Source of the DNA: Maribacter sp. BPC-D8
Lineage (GTDB): Bacteria > Bacteroidota > Bacteroidia > Flavobacteriales > Flavobacteriaceae
Reading direction: 5' to 3'
DNA: 64,000 nt
Assembly: GCF_035207705.1 (NCBI RefSeq)
Contig: NZ_CP128187.1
Span: 372,001 to 436,000 of the forward strand
Positions 47,548 through 56,209 of this stretch are shown piece by piece. The number at the start of each line of letters is the position of its first letter. The first letter of the stretch is position 1. A program made the translations under genes and the position numbers. The notes below the pieces were generated by a model, which saw only the letters and a program-made list of their open reading frames with translations, was not told where the DNA came from and did not search any database.

Positions 47548-47855
47548 TTATAGTGAGTTTTTTGATGATTAGTGGAAATAGTATTGTGAGGATACAAGTG
47601 ATTTCAATTGTAAAATTTATTCTAAACCTTTTTTTACAATTTCAAAATGCTGTTTTACATCTAGTTTGAGCTAAGCCTATAATCCCTGAATTTTAAGAAT
47701 ATCTAGCGTTATTGAAGTTGATTTTTGTTATTTTAATTGCAAATATGTTTTGACTTAACATAAACTATGTTAAGTGTTTATAGGTCAGAATTGCTAAGAA
47801 TTTCATGACTTTAGATAATTTTAAAGTGTACAGTTTAATTTAATAATATAAGTAT
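47548..47855 (+). other. Regulatory region upstream of kduI
   Basis: 308 AT-rich bases without a gene. The main feature is the inverted repeat at 47753-47775. No exact TAnnTTTG box was found; the nearest is TATGTTTT just before the repeat. Confidence 0.5.
47753..47775. promoter_or_regulatory. Inverted repeat, candidate operator of the kdu operon
   Basis: ACTTAACATA, spacer AAC, TATGTTAAGT: a perfect 10-bp inverted repeat 81-103 bases upstream of kduI. There is no T run behind it, so it is unlikely to be a terminator of tesB. GntR- or LacI-type regulators of uronate genes bind palindromes of this size; the regulator gene is not in the window. Confidence 0.6.
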
Positions 47856-48695
47856 ATGTCTACAACCTATCAAACAAGATACGCTTCTAGTCCTGAAGCG
47901 GTTAAAAAGTATGATACCACAGCTTTAAGAGATGAATTTTTGATCAATAACCTTATGAAGAAGGGAGAAATCAATCTAACTTATACGCATTATGACCGCT
48001 ATATTGCTGGGTCTGCGGTTCCTGTATCAGATTTAAAACTAGAAACCATTGACCCATTGAAAGCAGAATTTTTCTTGGAAAGAAGAGAAATGGGTATAAT
48101 TAATGTCGGTGCAGCAGGATCTGTTGAGGTAGATGGTAAAAGTTTTAGTTTAGGTCATAAAGATGCCTTATACATTGGTATGGGGGCAAAAGATGTTGTT
48201 TTCAAAAGTGACGATTTAAAAAATCCCGCTAAGTTTTACATTAATTCAGCACCAGCACACACTACGTACCCAACTAAAAAAGTAAGCTTAGAAGAAGCGA
48301 ATAAATTAGAGTTGGGATCATTAGAAACGGCAAATCATAGAACGGTTAGTCAAATGATTATTGGGGGAGTAGTGACTACGTGTCAACTTCAAATGGGAAT
48401 GACCAAATTAAAAACCGGAAGTGTTTGGAACACGATGCCGGCACACGTTCACGATCGTAGAATGGAGGTGTATTTTTATTTAGATGTACCAGAAGGTCAG
48501 GCAGTGTGTCATTTTATGGGTCAACCACAAGAAACGCGTCATATATGGATGCATAACCACCAAGCTGTAATTTCGCCACCATGGTCTATTCACTGTGGAT
48601 CAGGAACATCTAATTATACTTTTATATGGGGTATGGCAGGTGAAAATTTAGACTATAACGATATGGATGTTGCGGCAATAACAGATTTAAAGTAA
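47856..48695 (+). CDS. kduI: 5-dehydro-4-deoxy-D-glucuronate isomerase
   Basis: 279 residues, full length, cupin fold. Metal-binding residues are visible in MPAHVHDRRMEVYFYL (His, His, Glu) and PPWSIHCGSG (His). It converts 5-keto-4-deoxyuronate, released from pectin or other unsaturated uronides, to 3-deoxy-D-glycero-2,5-hexodiulosonate. Four bases upstream of the kduD start codon, so one operon. Confidence 0.97.
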   Translation: MSTTYQTRYASSPEAVKKYDTTALRDEFLINNLMKKGEINLTYTHYDRYIAGSAVPVSDLKLETIDPLKAEFFLERREMGIINVGAAGSVEVDGKSFSLGHKDALYIGMGAKDVVFKSDDLKNPAKFYINSAPAHTTYPTKKVSLEEANKLELGSLETANHRTVSQMIIGGVVTTCQLQMGMTKLKTGSVWNTMPAHVHDRRMEVYFYLDVPEGQAVCHFMGQPQETRHIWMHNHQAVISPPWSIHCGSGTSNYTFIWGMAGENLDYNDMDVAAITDLK

Positions 48696-48699
48696 GCTT

Positions 48700-49494
48700 A
48701 TGAGTACTGAATTATTCAATCTAAAGGGAAAGATTGCTTTAGTAACCGGTAGTACCCATGGTCTTGGTATGGCGATGGCAAAGGGCTTAGGCTTGGCTGG
48801 TGCACGATTGATTATTAACGGTAATTCATCGCAATCTAAAATTGATGATGCAGTAGCATTTTATAAATCGTTGGGTATTGATGCCTACGGATTTAAGTTT
48901 AATGTTACCGATGAGACCGCTGTAATAAAAGCTGTAAATGATATTCAAGCAACAGTTGGTGCTATTGATATTCTGGTGAACAATGCCGGAATCATTAAAA
49001 GAACACCTTTAGAAGATATGGAGGTTGAAGACTTTAAAGAGGTAGTGAATGTTGATTTGGTGAGTCCGTTTATTGTTTCTAAACATGTGGTAAAAAGCAT
49101 GATAGCTAGAAAACAGGGTAAAATCATCAATATTTGCTCAATGATGAGTGAGCTAGGTAGAAATACTGTTGGCGCTTATGCCGCTGCAAAAGGCGGATTA
49201 AAAATGCTGACACAAAATATGGCGACGGAATGGGCAAAGCATAATATACAGGTTAATGGTATAGGACCGGGATATTTTGCAACGAGTCAGACCGCACCAA
49301 TACGAGTAGATGGGCACCCGTTTAATGAGTTTATCTTAAACAGAACGCCAGCTGCAAAATGGGGAGACCCAGATGATTTAGCAGGGGCAGCGATATTTTT
49401 GTCGTCTAAGGCTAGCGATTTTGTAAACGGGCATATTTTGTATGTAGATGGTGGTATTTTAGCAACGATAGGCAAACCAAGTAACGAAAATTAA
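48700..49494 (+). CDS. kduD: KduD-like short-chain dehydrogenase (2-dehydro-3-deoxy-D-gluconate 5-dehydrogenase)
   Basis: 264 residues, classical SDR with TGSTHGLGMAMAKGL, NNAGIIKR, YAAAK and the C-terminal YVDGGILATIGK. KduD and gluconate 5-dehydrogenase are close relatives; the adjacent kduI supports KduD, which reduces the KduI product to 2-keto-3-deoxygluconate. Four bases separate it from kduI and from the next gene. Confidence 0.92.
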   Translation: MSTELFNLKGKIALVTGSTHGLGMAMAKGLGLAGARLIINGNSSQSKIDDAVAFYKSLGIDAYGFKFNVTDETAVIKAVNDIQATVGAIDILVNNAGIIKRTPLEDMEVEDFKEVVNVDLVSPFIVSKHVVKSMIARKQGKIINICSMMSELGRNTVGAYAAAKGGLKMLTQNMATEWAKHNIQVNGIGPGYFATSQTAPIRVDGHPFNEFILNRTPAAKWGDPDDLAGAAIFLSSKASDFVNGHILYVDGGILATIGKPSNEN

Positions 49495-49498
49495 TATA

Positions 49499-50695
49499 AT
49501 GATTACTCAAAATTGGTTTAAATACGGTGTGGCAATTATAACCTTGTTTTTGGTAGGTTGTGACAATGATAAGCCATTTGAGATTATAGTTAGCAATAGT
49601 TTAAATATTGATCGTTCTTTTGAAACTGTTGAAATTGATTTAGACCTTTTGAAATCTGATATTACGTTAAAGCTGGTATCTGGAAAATCTTATAGAATTA
49701 GTGAAGTTGGTAGCACAAAAGAACTCATTTCACAATTAAGTGATATTGATGGAGATGGTACTGCAGATGTACTTTTGTTTCAACCGGAAATAGCAGCAAA
49801 TTCAAATAAAAAATTTACCGTAACACTTAAGGATATAGAAGTGCATTCTGATGATATACCAAAGTGTTATTCAAGATTTGTACCAGAGCGTACAGATGAT
49901 TATGCTTGGGAAAACGATAGAGTAGCTTTTAGAACCTATGGTCCGGTTGCACAAAAAATGATAGAAGACAGTATTCCTGGCGGTACACTTTCAAGCGGAA
50001 TGGATGCATGGCTGAAAAGGGTAGATTATCCTATTATCAATAAATGGTATAAAAAAGAATTGGAGACAGATGGTTCTTACCATGAAGATGATGGCGAAGG
50101 CTTAGATAATTTTCATGTAGGTACCAGTAGAGGAGTAGGTGGTATAGCGGTTAAAGTAGATACAACATATCAATTTTCAAGAAACTTTACTGAATACAAG
50201 ACTATTGAAACAGGACCACTTAGAACTAGTTTTTGGATTACCTACGCACCATGGAAAGCAGGAGAGAAGACAATAGTAGAAAAGAAATTTATCTCTTTAG
50301 ATCGCGGTAGCAACCTTACTAAATTCAGAGTTGAAATTGAAGGTTCAGAAACACTATCTGTGGGGCTTACATTACATGAGAAAGATGGCGTAGTAACTAC
50401 CGATGTTGAAAAAGGATGGGTGAGTTATTGGGAACCTTATTTTGAAACTGAATTAGGTACAGGTATTGTAGCTAAGCCAAACACGTTTCTGGGTTATGAT
50501 AAATATGAGACCAATGCAAAAGATTTAAGCAATCTGTATGCCCAATTAAAAGTGATTAATGGTGAAGTAGTTTATTATACCGGTTTTGGATGGAAAAAAA
50601 GCAAACAATTCAACACTAAAGAAGAGTGGAATAATTATTTGGCTCAATTTGCTAAAAAAGTAAATAAGCCTTTAGTAGTTAAGCTCTCGAAGTAA
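49499..50695 (+). CDS. DUF4861-family lipoprotein
   Basis: 398 residues. N-terminal membrane segment followed by a lipobox LVGC, so a lipoprotein with Cys near position 21. The core SRFVPERTDDYAWENDRVAF, DAWLKRVDYPIINKWYKK and DGEGLDNFHVGTSRGVGG is typical of DUF4861 proteins that accompany pectin or uronide utilisation genes. The reaction is not established; the fold may be a carbohydrate-active beta-sandwich. Last gene of the kduI-kduD operon. Confidence 0.85.
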   Translation: MITQNWFKYGVAIITLFLVGCDNDKPFEIIVSNSLNIDRSFETVEIDLDLLKSDITLKLVSGKSYRISEVGSTKELISQLSDIDGDGTADVLLFQPEIAANSNKKFTVTLKDIEVHSDDIPKCYSRFVPERTDDYAWENDRVAFRTYGPVAQKMIEDSIPGGTLSSGMDAWLKRVDYPIINKWYKKELETDGSYHEDDGEGLDNFHVGTSRGVGGIAVKVDTTYQFSRNFTEYKTIETGPLRTSFWITYAPWKAGEKTIVEKKFISLDRGSNLTKFRVEIEGSETLSVGLTLHEKDGVVTTDVEKGWVSYWEPYFETELGTGIVAKPNTFLGYDKYETNAKDLSNLYAQLKVINGEVVYYTGFGWKKSKQFNTKEEWNNYLAQFAKKVNKPLVVKLSK

Positions 50696-50847
50696 AGTTG
50701 ATAGAGAATATACGGTTAGCATAATTTCTCATATTTTTTATGAAAGATGATACATAGGTTTTTATGCTAAATAAAGAGATATGTAGTATCAATTAAATAC
50801 AAGTTTAATAAGCTAGATTGGTTGAGAACAAGTAAAACTACGAGCAA

Positions 50848-50889
50848 AAAAAAAGAGAGAAAAACAAACATTGTTTTTCTCTCTTTTTT
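50848..50889. terminator. Bidirectional terminator
   Basis: A 19-bp perfect stem (50849-50867 with 50871-50889) rich in A/T, core gagagaaaaacaa / ttgtttttctctc, between the converging kdu operon and the deaminase gene. Confidence 0.8.
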
Positions 50890-50916
50890 AAAATAGGTAA
50901 TCTATATATAGTATTT

Positions 50917-51393
50917 CTAATACTTCGTCTTATCATGCTTAGAAGCCCAGTTATTGAATACTTCGACAGCTTCTTCTTGTAGCATTTGTTTAAAGTGAAT
51001 TTGCCTGTCTTGCATACCAACTTCTAATTCATCATAAATAAACTGGTCATCAAAATCAATCGCTTTTGCATCTAATTTATCACAACCGTAATACACCGCT
51101 TTTGGTCTTGCCCAATAAATAGCACCAAAACACATAGGGCAGGGTTCACAAGATGTGTAGATGATACAATCGGTTAATTGAAAATCATTCAGTTTTTTAC
51201 AGGCATCTCTAATAACTACCATTTCTGCATGCGCTGTTGGGTCGTTTGTTGAGGTAACTTTATTATGACCTTCGGCGATTATTTCTCCGTCTTTTACGAC
51301 TACGGCACCAAATGGTCCGCCAGCATTTGAGTTCATTCCTTTTGCAGCCATTTCAATAGCTCTTCGCATAAAAAACTCGTGATTATTCTTCAT
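50917..51393 (-). CDS. Nucleoside deaminase (guanine-deaminase-like, CDA fold)
   Basis: 158 residues. Zinc site motifs HAEMVVI and SCEPCPMCFGAIYWA are intact. The N-terminus MKNNHEFFMRRAIEMAAKG and the late FDDQFIYDELE segment match the bacterial guanine deaminase (GuaD) subgroup more than TadA. Converts guanine to xanthine if so; a related base cannot be excluded. Single gene. Confidence 0.85.
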   Translation of the reverse strand: MKNNHEFFMRRAIEMAAKGMNSNAGGPFGAVVVKDGEIIAEGHNKVTSTNDPTAHAEMVVIRDACKKLNDFQLTDCIIYTSCEPCPMCFGAIYWARPKAVYYGCDKLDAKAIDFDDQFIYDELEVGMQDRQIHFKQMLQEEAVEVFNNWASKHDKTKY

Positions 51394-51636
51394 ATATTCT
51401 TTTTATTTTTTAAATAATTGGGATGCAAAATTACGGTTTTTGAAGGCATTTAGACTGTTTTGTATAAATCATCTTATTTTGATTTTCTTATAAATCTTGG
51501 TAGCTTGAAAGAAATCATTACTATTCACGACAAATATTTGACAATTAAGTCATTTCATTTATTTACGACATAGCTTCTTGTTTTATAGTTGTACAGAACA
51601 ATGTTTCTGACTTAAATAATCATAAACCAATCTCCC

Positions 51637-53250
51637 ATGAAAAAACCAATCGCAATTGCCCAAGTAGACACATTAGAAAACAAAAAACCAGAACACGCCT
51701 TAGTCAATGGTTTAGATTTAGTAATCGTAAAGTTCGATGAAGACATTTCTGTACTGTACGGTCGTTGTTTGCACAGAGGTGCTTTAATGTCTGACGGGCA
51801 TATAGATGGTCATAATCTTATCTGTGGTCTTCACGGTTGGGATTATAGAGTAGATACCGGAGTTTCAGAATATAATAACGCAGAGGTATTAAATAAGTTT
51901 ACTACTAAAGTAGAAGACGGAAGTCTTTATGTTGATGAAGCGGAGATTGATGCCTATTTAGTAGATAGTCCGCAACCTTTTAATAGAGATGCTTATTTAG
52001 GGGCATATGCCGATACCCACCCTGAAGAGACAGAACCATACACGGGTTATATAAAAGAATTGGCAACAAACGGATTAAAAAATCTAGGTCACCACGGAGC
52101 TTCAGCTTCTATGGGCGTAGATAGAAATACGTTGCCTAAATGGAGCGATATTCAGTTTTTACCAGCACAATTAGCAAGCAGACCTTTGTTAGATGAAGAT
52201 GCCGTTGCAACCAAAGTTGTAATAGGACCTAGGGCTAAAAAACCATTGCATTTAGATATTCCTTTGTTTGTGAGTGATATGAGTTTTGGTGCTTTATCAC
52301 GCGAAGCAAAAATAGCATTGTCTAAAGGAGCGGAACTGGCAGGTACGGGTATTTGTTCAGGGGAAGGCGGAATGTTACCACATGAGCAAGAAAATAATAG
52401 CAAGTATTTTTATGAGTTGGCTTCGGCTAAATTCGGATTTTCTTGGGATAAATTAGATAAGGTACAAGCCTTTCATTTTAAAGGCGGACAAGGAGCAAAA
52501 ACAGGAACAGGCGGACATTTGCCTGGCGCTAAGGTGAGTAAAGAAATTGCTGAGGTTAGAGGATTAAAAGAAGGCGAAACGGCAATATCACCAGCTACTT
52601 TTCCAGATTTTCACGGTGTGGATGATTTTAAGTCTTTCGCAACTCAAGTAAGGGAACGCACAGGCGGTATACCGATCGGATTCAAAATTGCTGCAAGTCA
52701 TATAGAAAAAGACATTCAGTTTGCACTAGATGTAGGTGTAGATTATATCATTTTAGATGGTAGAGGTGGGGGAACAGGTTCTGCACCGACCATATTAAGA
52801 GATAATATCAATGTACCTACAATTCCTGCTTTGGCAAGAGCAAGAAAATATTTAGATAAAGTTGGAGCTACAGATGTAACCTTGGTAATTACAGGAGGTT
52901 TACGTATTGCCGAAGATTTTGGTAAAGCACTTATGTTAGGTGCAGATGCTATTGCCGTATCTAATTCCGCTTTACAGGCAATCGGTTGTTTGGGTATGCG
53001 TGCTTGTGGTAGTAATAACTGCCCTGTTGGTATTGCGACACAAAAAGAATCGTTGCGTAGTAGATTAATAATAGATTCTTCGGCAAAACAATTACACAAC
53101 TATTTTGATGCAACAAACAATCTAATAAAAGTAGTAGCAAGAGCTTGTGGTCATGATGATATCTCTAAATTTAATTTTGATGACCTATCTACTTTCAATC
53201 ATGATATGCATCGTTTAACAGGAATTAATTATGGTGGTGTTAACCCCTAA
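51637..53250 (+). CDS. Rieske domain fused to FMN-binding glutamate-synthase-like domain
   Basis: 537 residues. An N-terminal Rieske domain has ligands C44-x-H46 and C63-x-x-H66. A GltS-type FMN barrel follows (SDMSFGALSREAKIAL, GQGAKTGTGGHLPG, ILDGRGGGTGSAP) with a 3Fe-4S motif at C451, C457 and C462. There is no glutaminase domain and no GltD partner in the window, so it probably is not a normal glutamate synthase. It may transfer electrons to an unknown substrate. It is followed closely by a hypothetical gene (12 bases) and an epimerase-like gene. Confidence 0.9.
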   Translation: MKKPIAIAQVDTLENKKPEHALVNGLDLVIVKFDEDISVLYGRCLHRGALMSDGHIDGHNLICGLHGWDYRVDTGVSEYNNAEVLNKFTTKVEDGSLYVDEAEIDAYLVDSPQPFNRDAYLGAYADTHPEETEPYTGYIKELATNGLKNLGHHGASASMGVDRNTLPKWSDIQFLPAQLASRPLLDEDAVATKVVIGPRAKKPLHLDIPLFVSDMSFGALSREAKIALSKGAELAGTGICSGEGGMLPHEQENNSKYFYELASAKFGFSWDKLDKVQAFHFKGGQGAKTGTGGHLPGAKVSKEIAEVRGLKEGETAISPATFPDFHGVDDFKSFATQVRERTGGIPIGFKIAASHIEKDIQFALDVGVDYIILDGRGGGTGSAPTILRDNINVPTIPALARARKYLDKVGATDVTLVITGGLRIAEDFGKALMLGADAIAVSNSALQAIGCLGMRACGSNNCPVGIATQKESLRSRLIIDSSAKQLHNYFDATNNLIKVVARACGHDDISKFNFDDLSTFNHDMHRLTGINYGGVNP

Positions 53251-53262
53251 AACAAAATATAG

Positions 53263-53997
53263 ATGGAAAAAATGATGCACTTGGCGGCACAATATTTGGC
53301 TGCTGCAGGAATAAGTTTTGTAGAGAAGAAAGCAGATGATAGTCACACTAATCTTGGCTGGTCAATTAAAAAACAACAGTTAGAAACACACCCATTATCC
53401 GCAAACGGAGATGTACTTGCTTTAAACTATACTACATTTTCATTAGAATGGATTTCGCCTAAGAACAATGCTTCTTTTGCTTTAGATGGTAAAACCCATC
53501 AGCAGGTATTGGAGTGGTTGACGAATTCTGCGGATGCATTTTTGGGTAAAAAATATGCCTATGATTTTCATTACGACCTACCGTATTCAATTGATGATTC
53601 TTTTATCTTTAAACTCAATGCTTCAAAATTGAAAGAGCTTGCGGATCTAAGAACATTGACGCAATCTAGTTTAGAAAAAACACTTAAAGAAACAGGTTTG
53701 GAGTCTAGCATTCGAATTTGGCCTCATCATTTCGATTCTGGTGCTTATGCAAGTTTAACCGATGATGTAGCAGTAGGTTTTGGTTTAGCTGTACCCGATA
53801 CGATGATTAATGATCACTATTTCTATATCAGCGGATACAAAGGTCACGCTGGGCTAGATACTTCTAAGTTTGATTCACTTTCATTAGGTGAATGGAAAAA
53901 CGACGGATTTAAAGGAGCAGTTTTACCGGCTACAAAAATTAAAGAAGAGCAAGCAATACAGTTCTTTACGGAAGCTATTAATACCTATAAAAAGTAA
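53263..53997 (+). CDS. Conserved hypothetical protein, cotranscribed with the Rieske/GltS fusion
   Basis: 244 residues, soluble, no signal peptide. I do not recognise a named domain with certainty. Visible features are an aromatic-rich centre (AYDFHYDLPYSI), an IWPHHFDSGAYASL motif reminiscent of DUF5996-like families, and a Gly-rich VGFGLAVPDTMI. It lies 12 bases after the Rieske/GltS gene and 2 bases before the epimerase-like gene, so is likely part of one functional set. Confidence 0.65.
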   Translation: MEKMMHLAAQYLAAAGISFVEKKADDSHTNLGWSIKKQQLETHPLSANGDVLALNYTTFSLEWISPKNNASFALDGKTHQQVLEWLTNSADAFLGKKYAYDFHYDLPYSIDDSFIFKLNASKLKELADLRTLTQSSLEKTLKETGLESSIRIWPHHFDSGAYASLTDDVAVGFGLAVPDTMINDHYFYISGYKGHAGLDTSKFDSLSLGEWKNDGFKGAVLPATKIKEEQAIQFFTEAINTYKK

Positions 53998-53999
53998 TT

Positions 54000-54653
54000 A
54001 TGCAGGTAACCAGTCTTTCGTTAGAAGCCTTTACAGAGATGGATTATTGGGCGGTTGAAAAATACAACCTGTCCATTCAATTGATGATGGAAAATGCTGG
54101 GCTTCAGCTTGCAAGATTAATCGCTAAAAAGGCAACTGAAACCTCTGTTATTACTATCGGCGTTGGTAACGGAAATAATGGCGGTGGGGGACTAGTAGCT
54201 GCTCGTAGATTAGCCGCTTGGGGATTTAATGTGAATTTAGATTTGGTAGTTCCTATTACTAAAGATCTGCCAAAAGCACAGTTAGAAAGAGCTTTATTAT
54301 TTGGAGCTAAGGAAGGTGTTCCAGAAACTACAAATATTTGGGTAGATGCCTATTTAGGGTTCTCTCAAAGATTGCCGCTGTCAGATGCTTTTGTAAAAAG
54401 TATTGAACTAGCCAACGCCTCATCGGCATTTAGAATTTCGTTAGATATTCCCGTTGGTATTTCTAAAGATGGTGAATTGTTAGGATTTAGAGCGAACCAA
54501 GTAATGACCTTGGCAGCTCCTAAAATTATTTTAGAGAAATTGCCAAACGTAGTAGATGTATATGTGGCGGATTTAGGAATTCCTAAAGCAGTTTACGATC
54601 ATTTTAATATTGCAATGCCTAATTTCAGTGAAAACCAATTGATAGCTTTATAA
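54000..54653 (+). CDS. Stand-alone NAD(P)H-hydrate epimerase-like (YjeF-N) protein with altered motif
   Basis: 217 residues, only the YjeF-N domain. The family motif NNGGDG is NNGGGG here (residues 59-64, Asp63 replaced by Gly), while the SLDIPVG segment with its Asp is kept. The window already encodes a complete NnrE/NnrD fusion at 13824, so this may be a paralogue with another ligand. It is placed 2 bases behind the hypothetical gene and 7 bases before the DUF5706 gene. Confidence 0.8.
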   Translation: MQVTSLSLEAFTEMDYWAVEKYNLSIQLMMENAGLQLARLIAKKATETSVITIGVGNGNNGGGGLVAARRLAAWGFNVNLDLVVPITKDLPKAQLERALLFGAKEGVPETTNIWVDAYLGFSQRLPLSDAFVKSIELANASSAFRISLDIPVGISKDGELLGFRANQVMTLAAPKIILEKLPNVVDVYVADLGIPKAVYDHFNIAMPNFSENQLIAL

Positions 54654-54660
54654 CCACCAG

Positions 54661-55284
54661 ATGACAAACCCAAAAGAAGAAGCCAAAGAAATTGATAAGC
54701 AATTAAGAAAAGAATTGGGTATTGATAAAGAGAAACTGAAAGAGCTTAAAAAGAAGCTGCTAAAAGTAGAGCCACGCTCAGAGCGTGGTGCAGAAACCTT
54801 GTTTCGCTTGGTATCTAAAAATCAGTATACTTTAAATACAATGATTGATAGAAAATCGAATATTCTTATTTCTATCAATGCACTTATTCTTTCTATTACC
54901 ATTGGTACAGTTCTTAATCAATTAGATAAAGACCCGCACTTAATTTTTCCTGCTACAATTATGTTGCTTACCAACCTTATTTCGATTGGTTATGCCGTTT
55001 TTGCAACAAGACCAGAGCTTACACATGGTAGTAAAAGCACGAACAATTTGTTATTCTACGGTAATTTCAATAACATGAATGAAGATGAATATACAGAAGA
55101 ACTTACGAGTTTAATGTATAAAGGAGACGAGCTTTATAAGACCATAGCCAGAGACACGTTTCATTTAGGGAAAACTATCGATAGAAAATTCAAGTTATTA
55201 AGAGCCTCTTTCCATGTTTTTCTAGTCGGCATTATTTTAGCCGTTATTGGGTTTATTGCCTGTCACATTATGTTTACACTTTAG
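54661..55284 (+). CDS. Pycsar-effector-like membrane protein (DUF5706)
   Basis: 207 residues. A charged N-terminal helix (about 1-45, coiled-coil-like) is followed by the family segment GAETLFRLVSKNQYTLNTM and DRKSNILISINALILSI, two hydrophobic helices (about 67-115) and a C-terminal helix (185-205). This matches the DUF5706/PycTM family, some members of which are membrane-damaging effectors of Pycsar antiphage systems gated by cyclic CMP or UMP. No nucleotide cyclase is next to it, so a defence role is only a possibility. It is 7 bases behind the epimerase-like gene and likely cotranscribed. Confidence 0.8.
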   Translation: MTNPKEEAKEIDKQLRKELGIDKEKLKELKKKLLKVEPRSERGAETLFRLVSKNQYTLNTMIDRKSNILISINALILSITIGTVLNQLDKDPHLIFPATIMLLTNLISIGYAVFATRPELTHGSKSTNNLLFYGNFNNMNEDEYTEELTSLMYKGDELYKTIARDTFHLGKTIDRKFKLLRASFHVFLVGIILAVIGFIACHIMFTL

Positions 55285-55292
55285 AAATAAAA

Positions 55293-55706
<414 letters not shown>

Positions 55707-55813
55707 TTATGTATACAAAGTAATTCACTGTCCAGTAAGATTTTTAATGATAATTTAAACAGATAAGTTTCCTTTGAAATTTTAAAAATCCATAAATTTA
55801 GAAAAACTTCAAA

Positions 55814-56206
55814 ATGGTATTAACTATAAAAGATGCAACGTTCACTGGTGATATTCTAAATCAGATAGAGATTGCTGTCAAAAATGAACGAACTACCGTT
55901 AAAGAATTGATTTCTGCACGAGTAGAATCTGAGGTAAATGCGTACAACGATAAGCTACCAGAATATTTTAAAGGGTTAATTCAACCTAGTGAAGCAGAAA
56001 AAACATTGAATGGTTTCAAATTGAAAAATCGGGGCAAGCAAATAGATGTTGAAAAACAGATTTTGGTGGCTTTAGATGCCTTTCAAAAGAACGGATATTT
56101 TATACTTATAGATAATAAACAGGCAGAAGACTTAGAGCAAGAAGTGCTGGTTTCTACATCTACTGAAATAGCCTTTGTAAAACTTACGCAATTAGTTGGG
56201 GGATAA
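55814..56206 (+). CDS. Small hypothetical protein paired with a DUF4132 protein
   Basis: 130 residues, soluble and mainly helical. No recognised domain. It ends 3 bases before the DUF4132 gene starts, so the two are translationally linked and probably act together; similar small ORFs are known to precede large DUF4132 genes. Confidence 0.65.
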   Translation: MVLTIKDATFTGDILNQIEIAVKNERTTVKELISARVESEVNAYNDKLPEYFKGLIQPSEAEKTLNGFKLKNRGKQIDVEKQILVALDAFQKNGYFILIDNKQAEDLEQEVLVSTSTEIAFVKLTQLVGG

Positions 56207-56209
56207 ACT

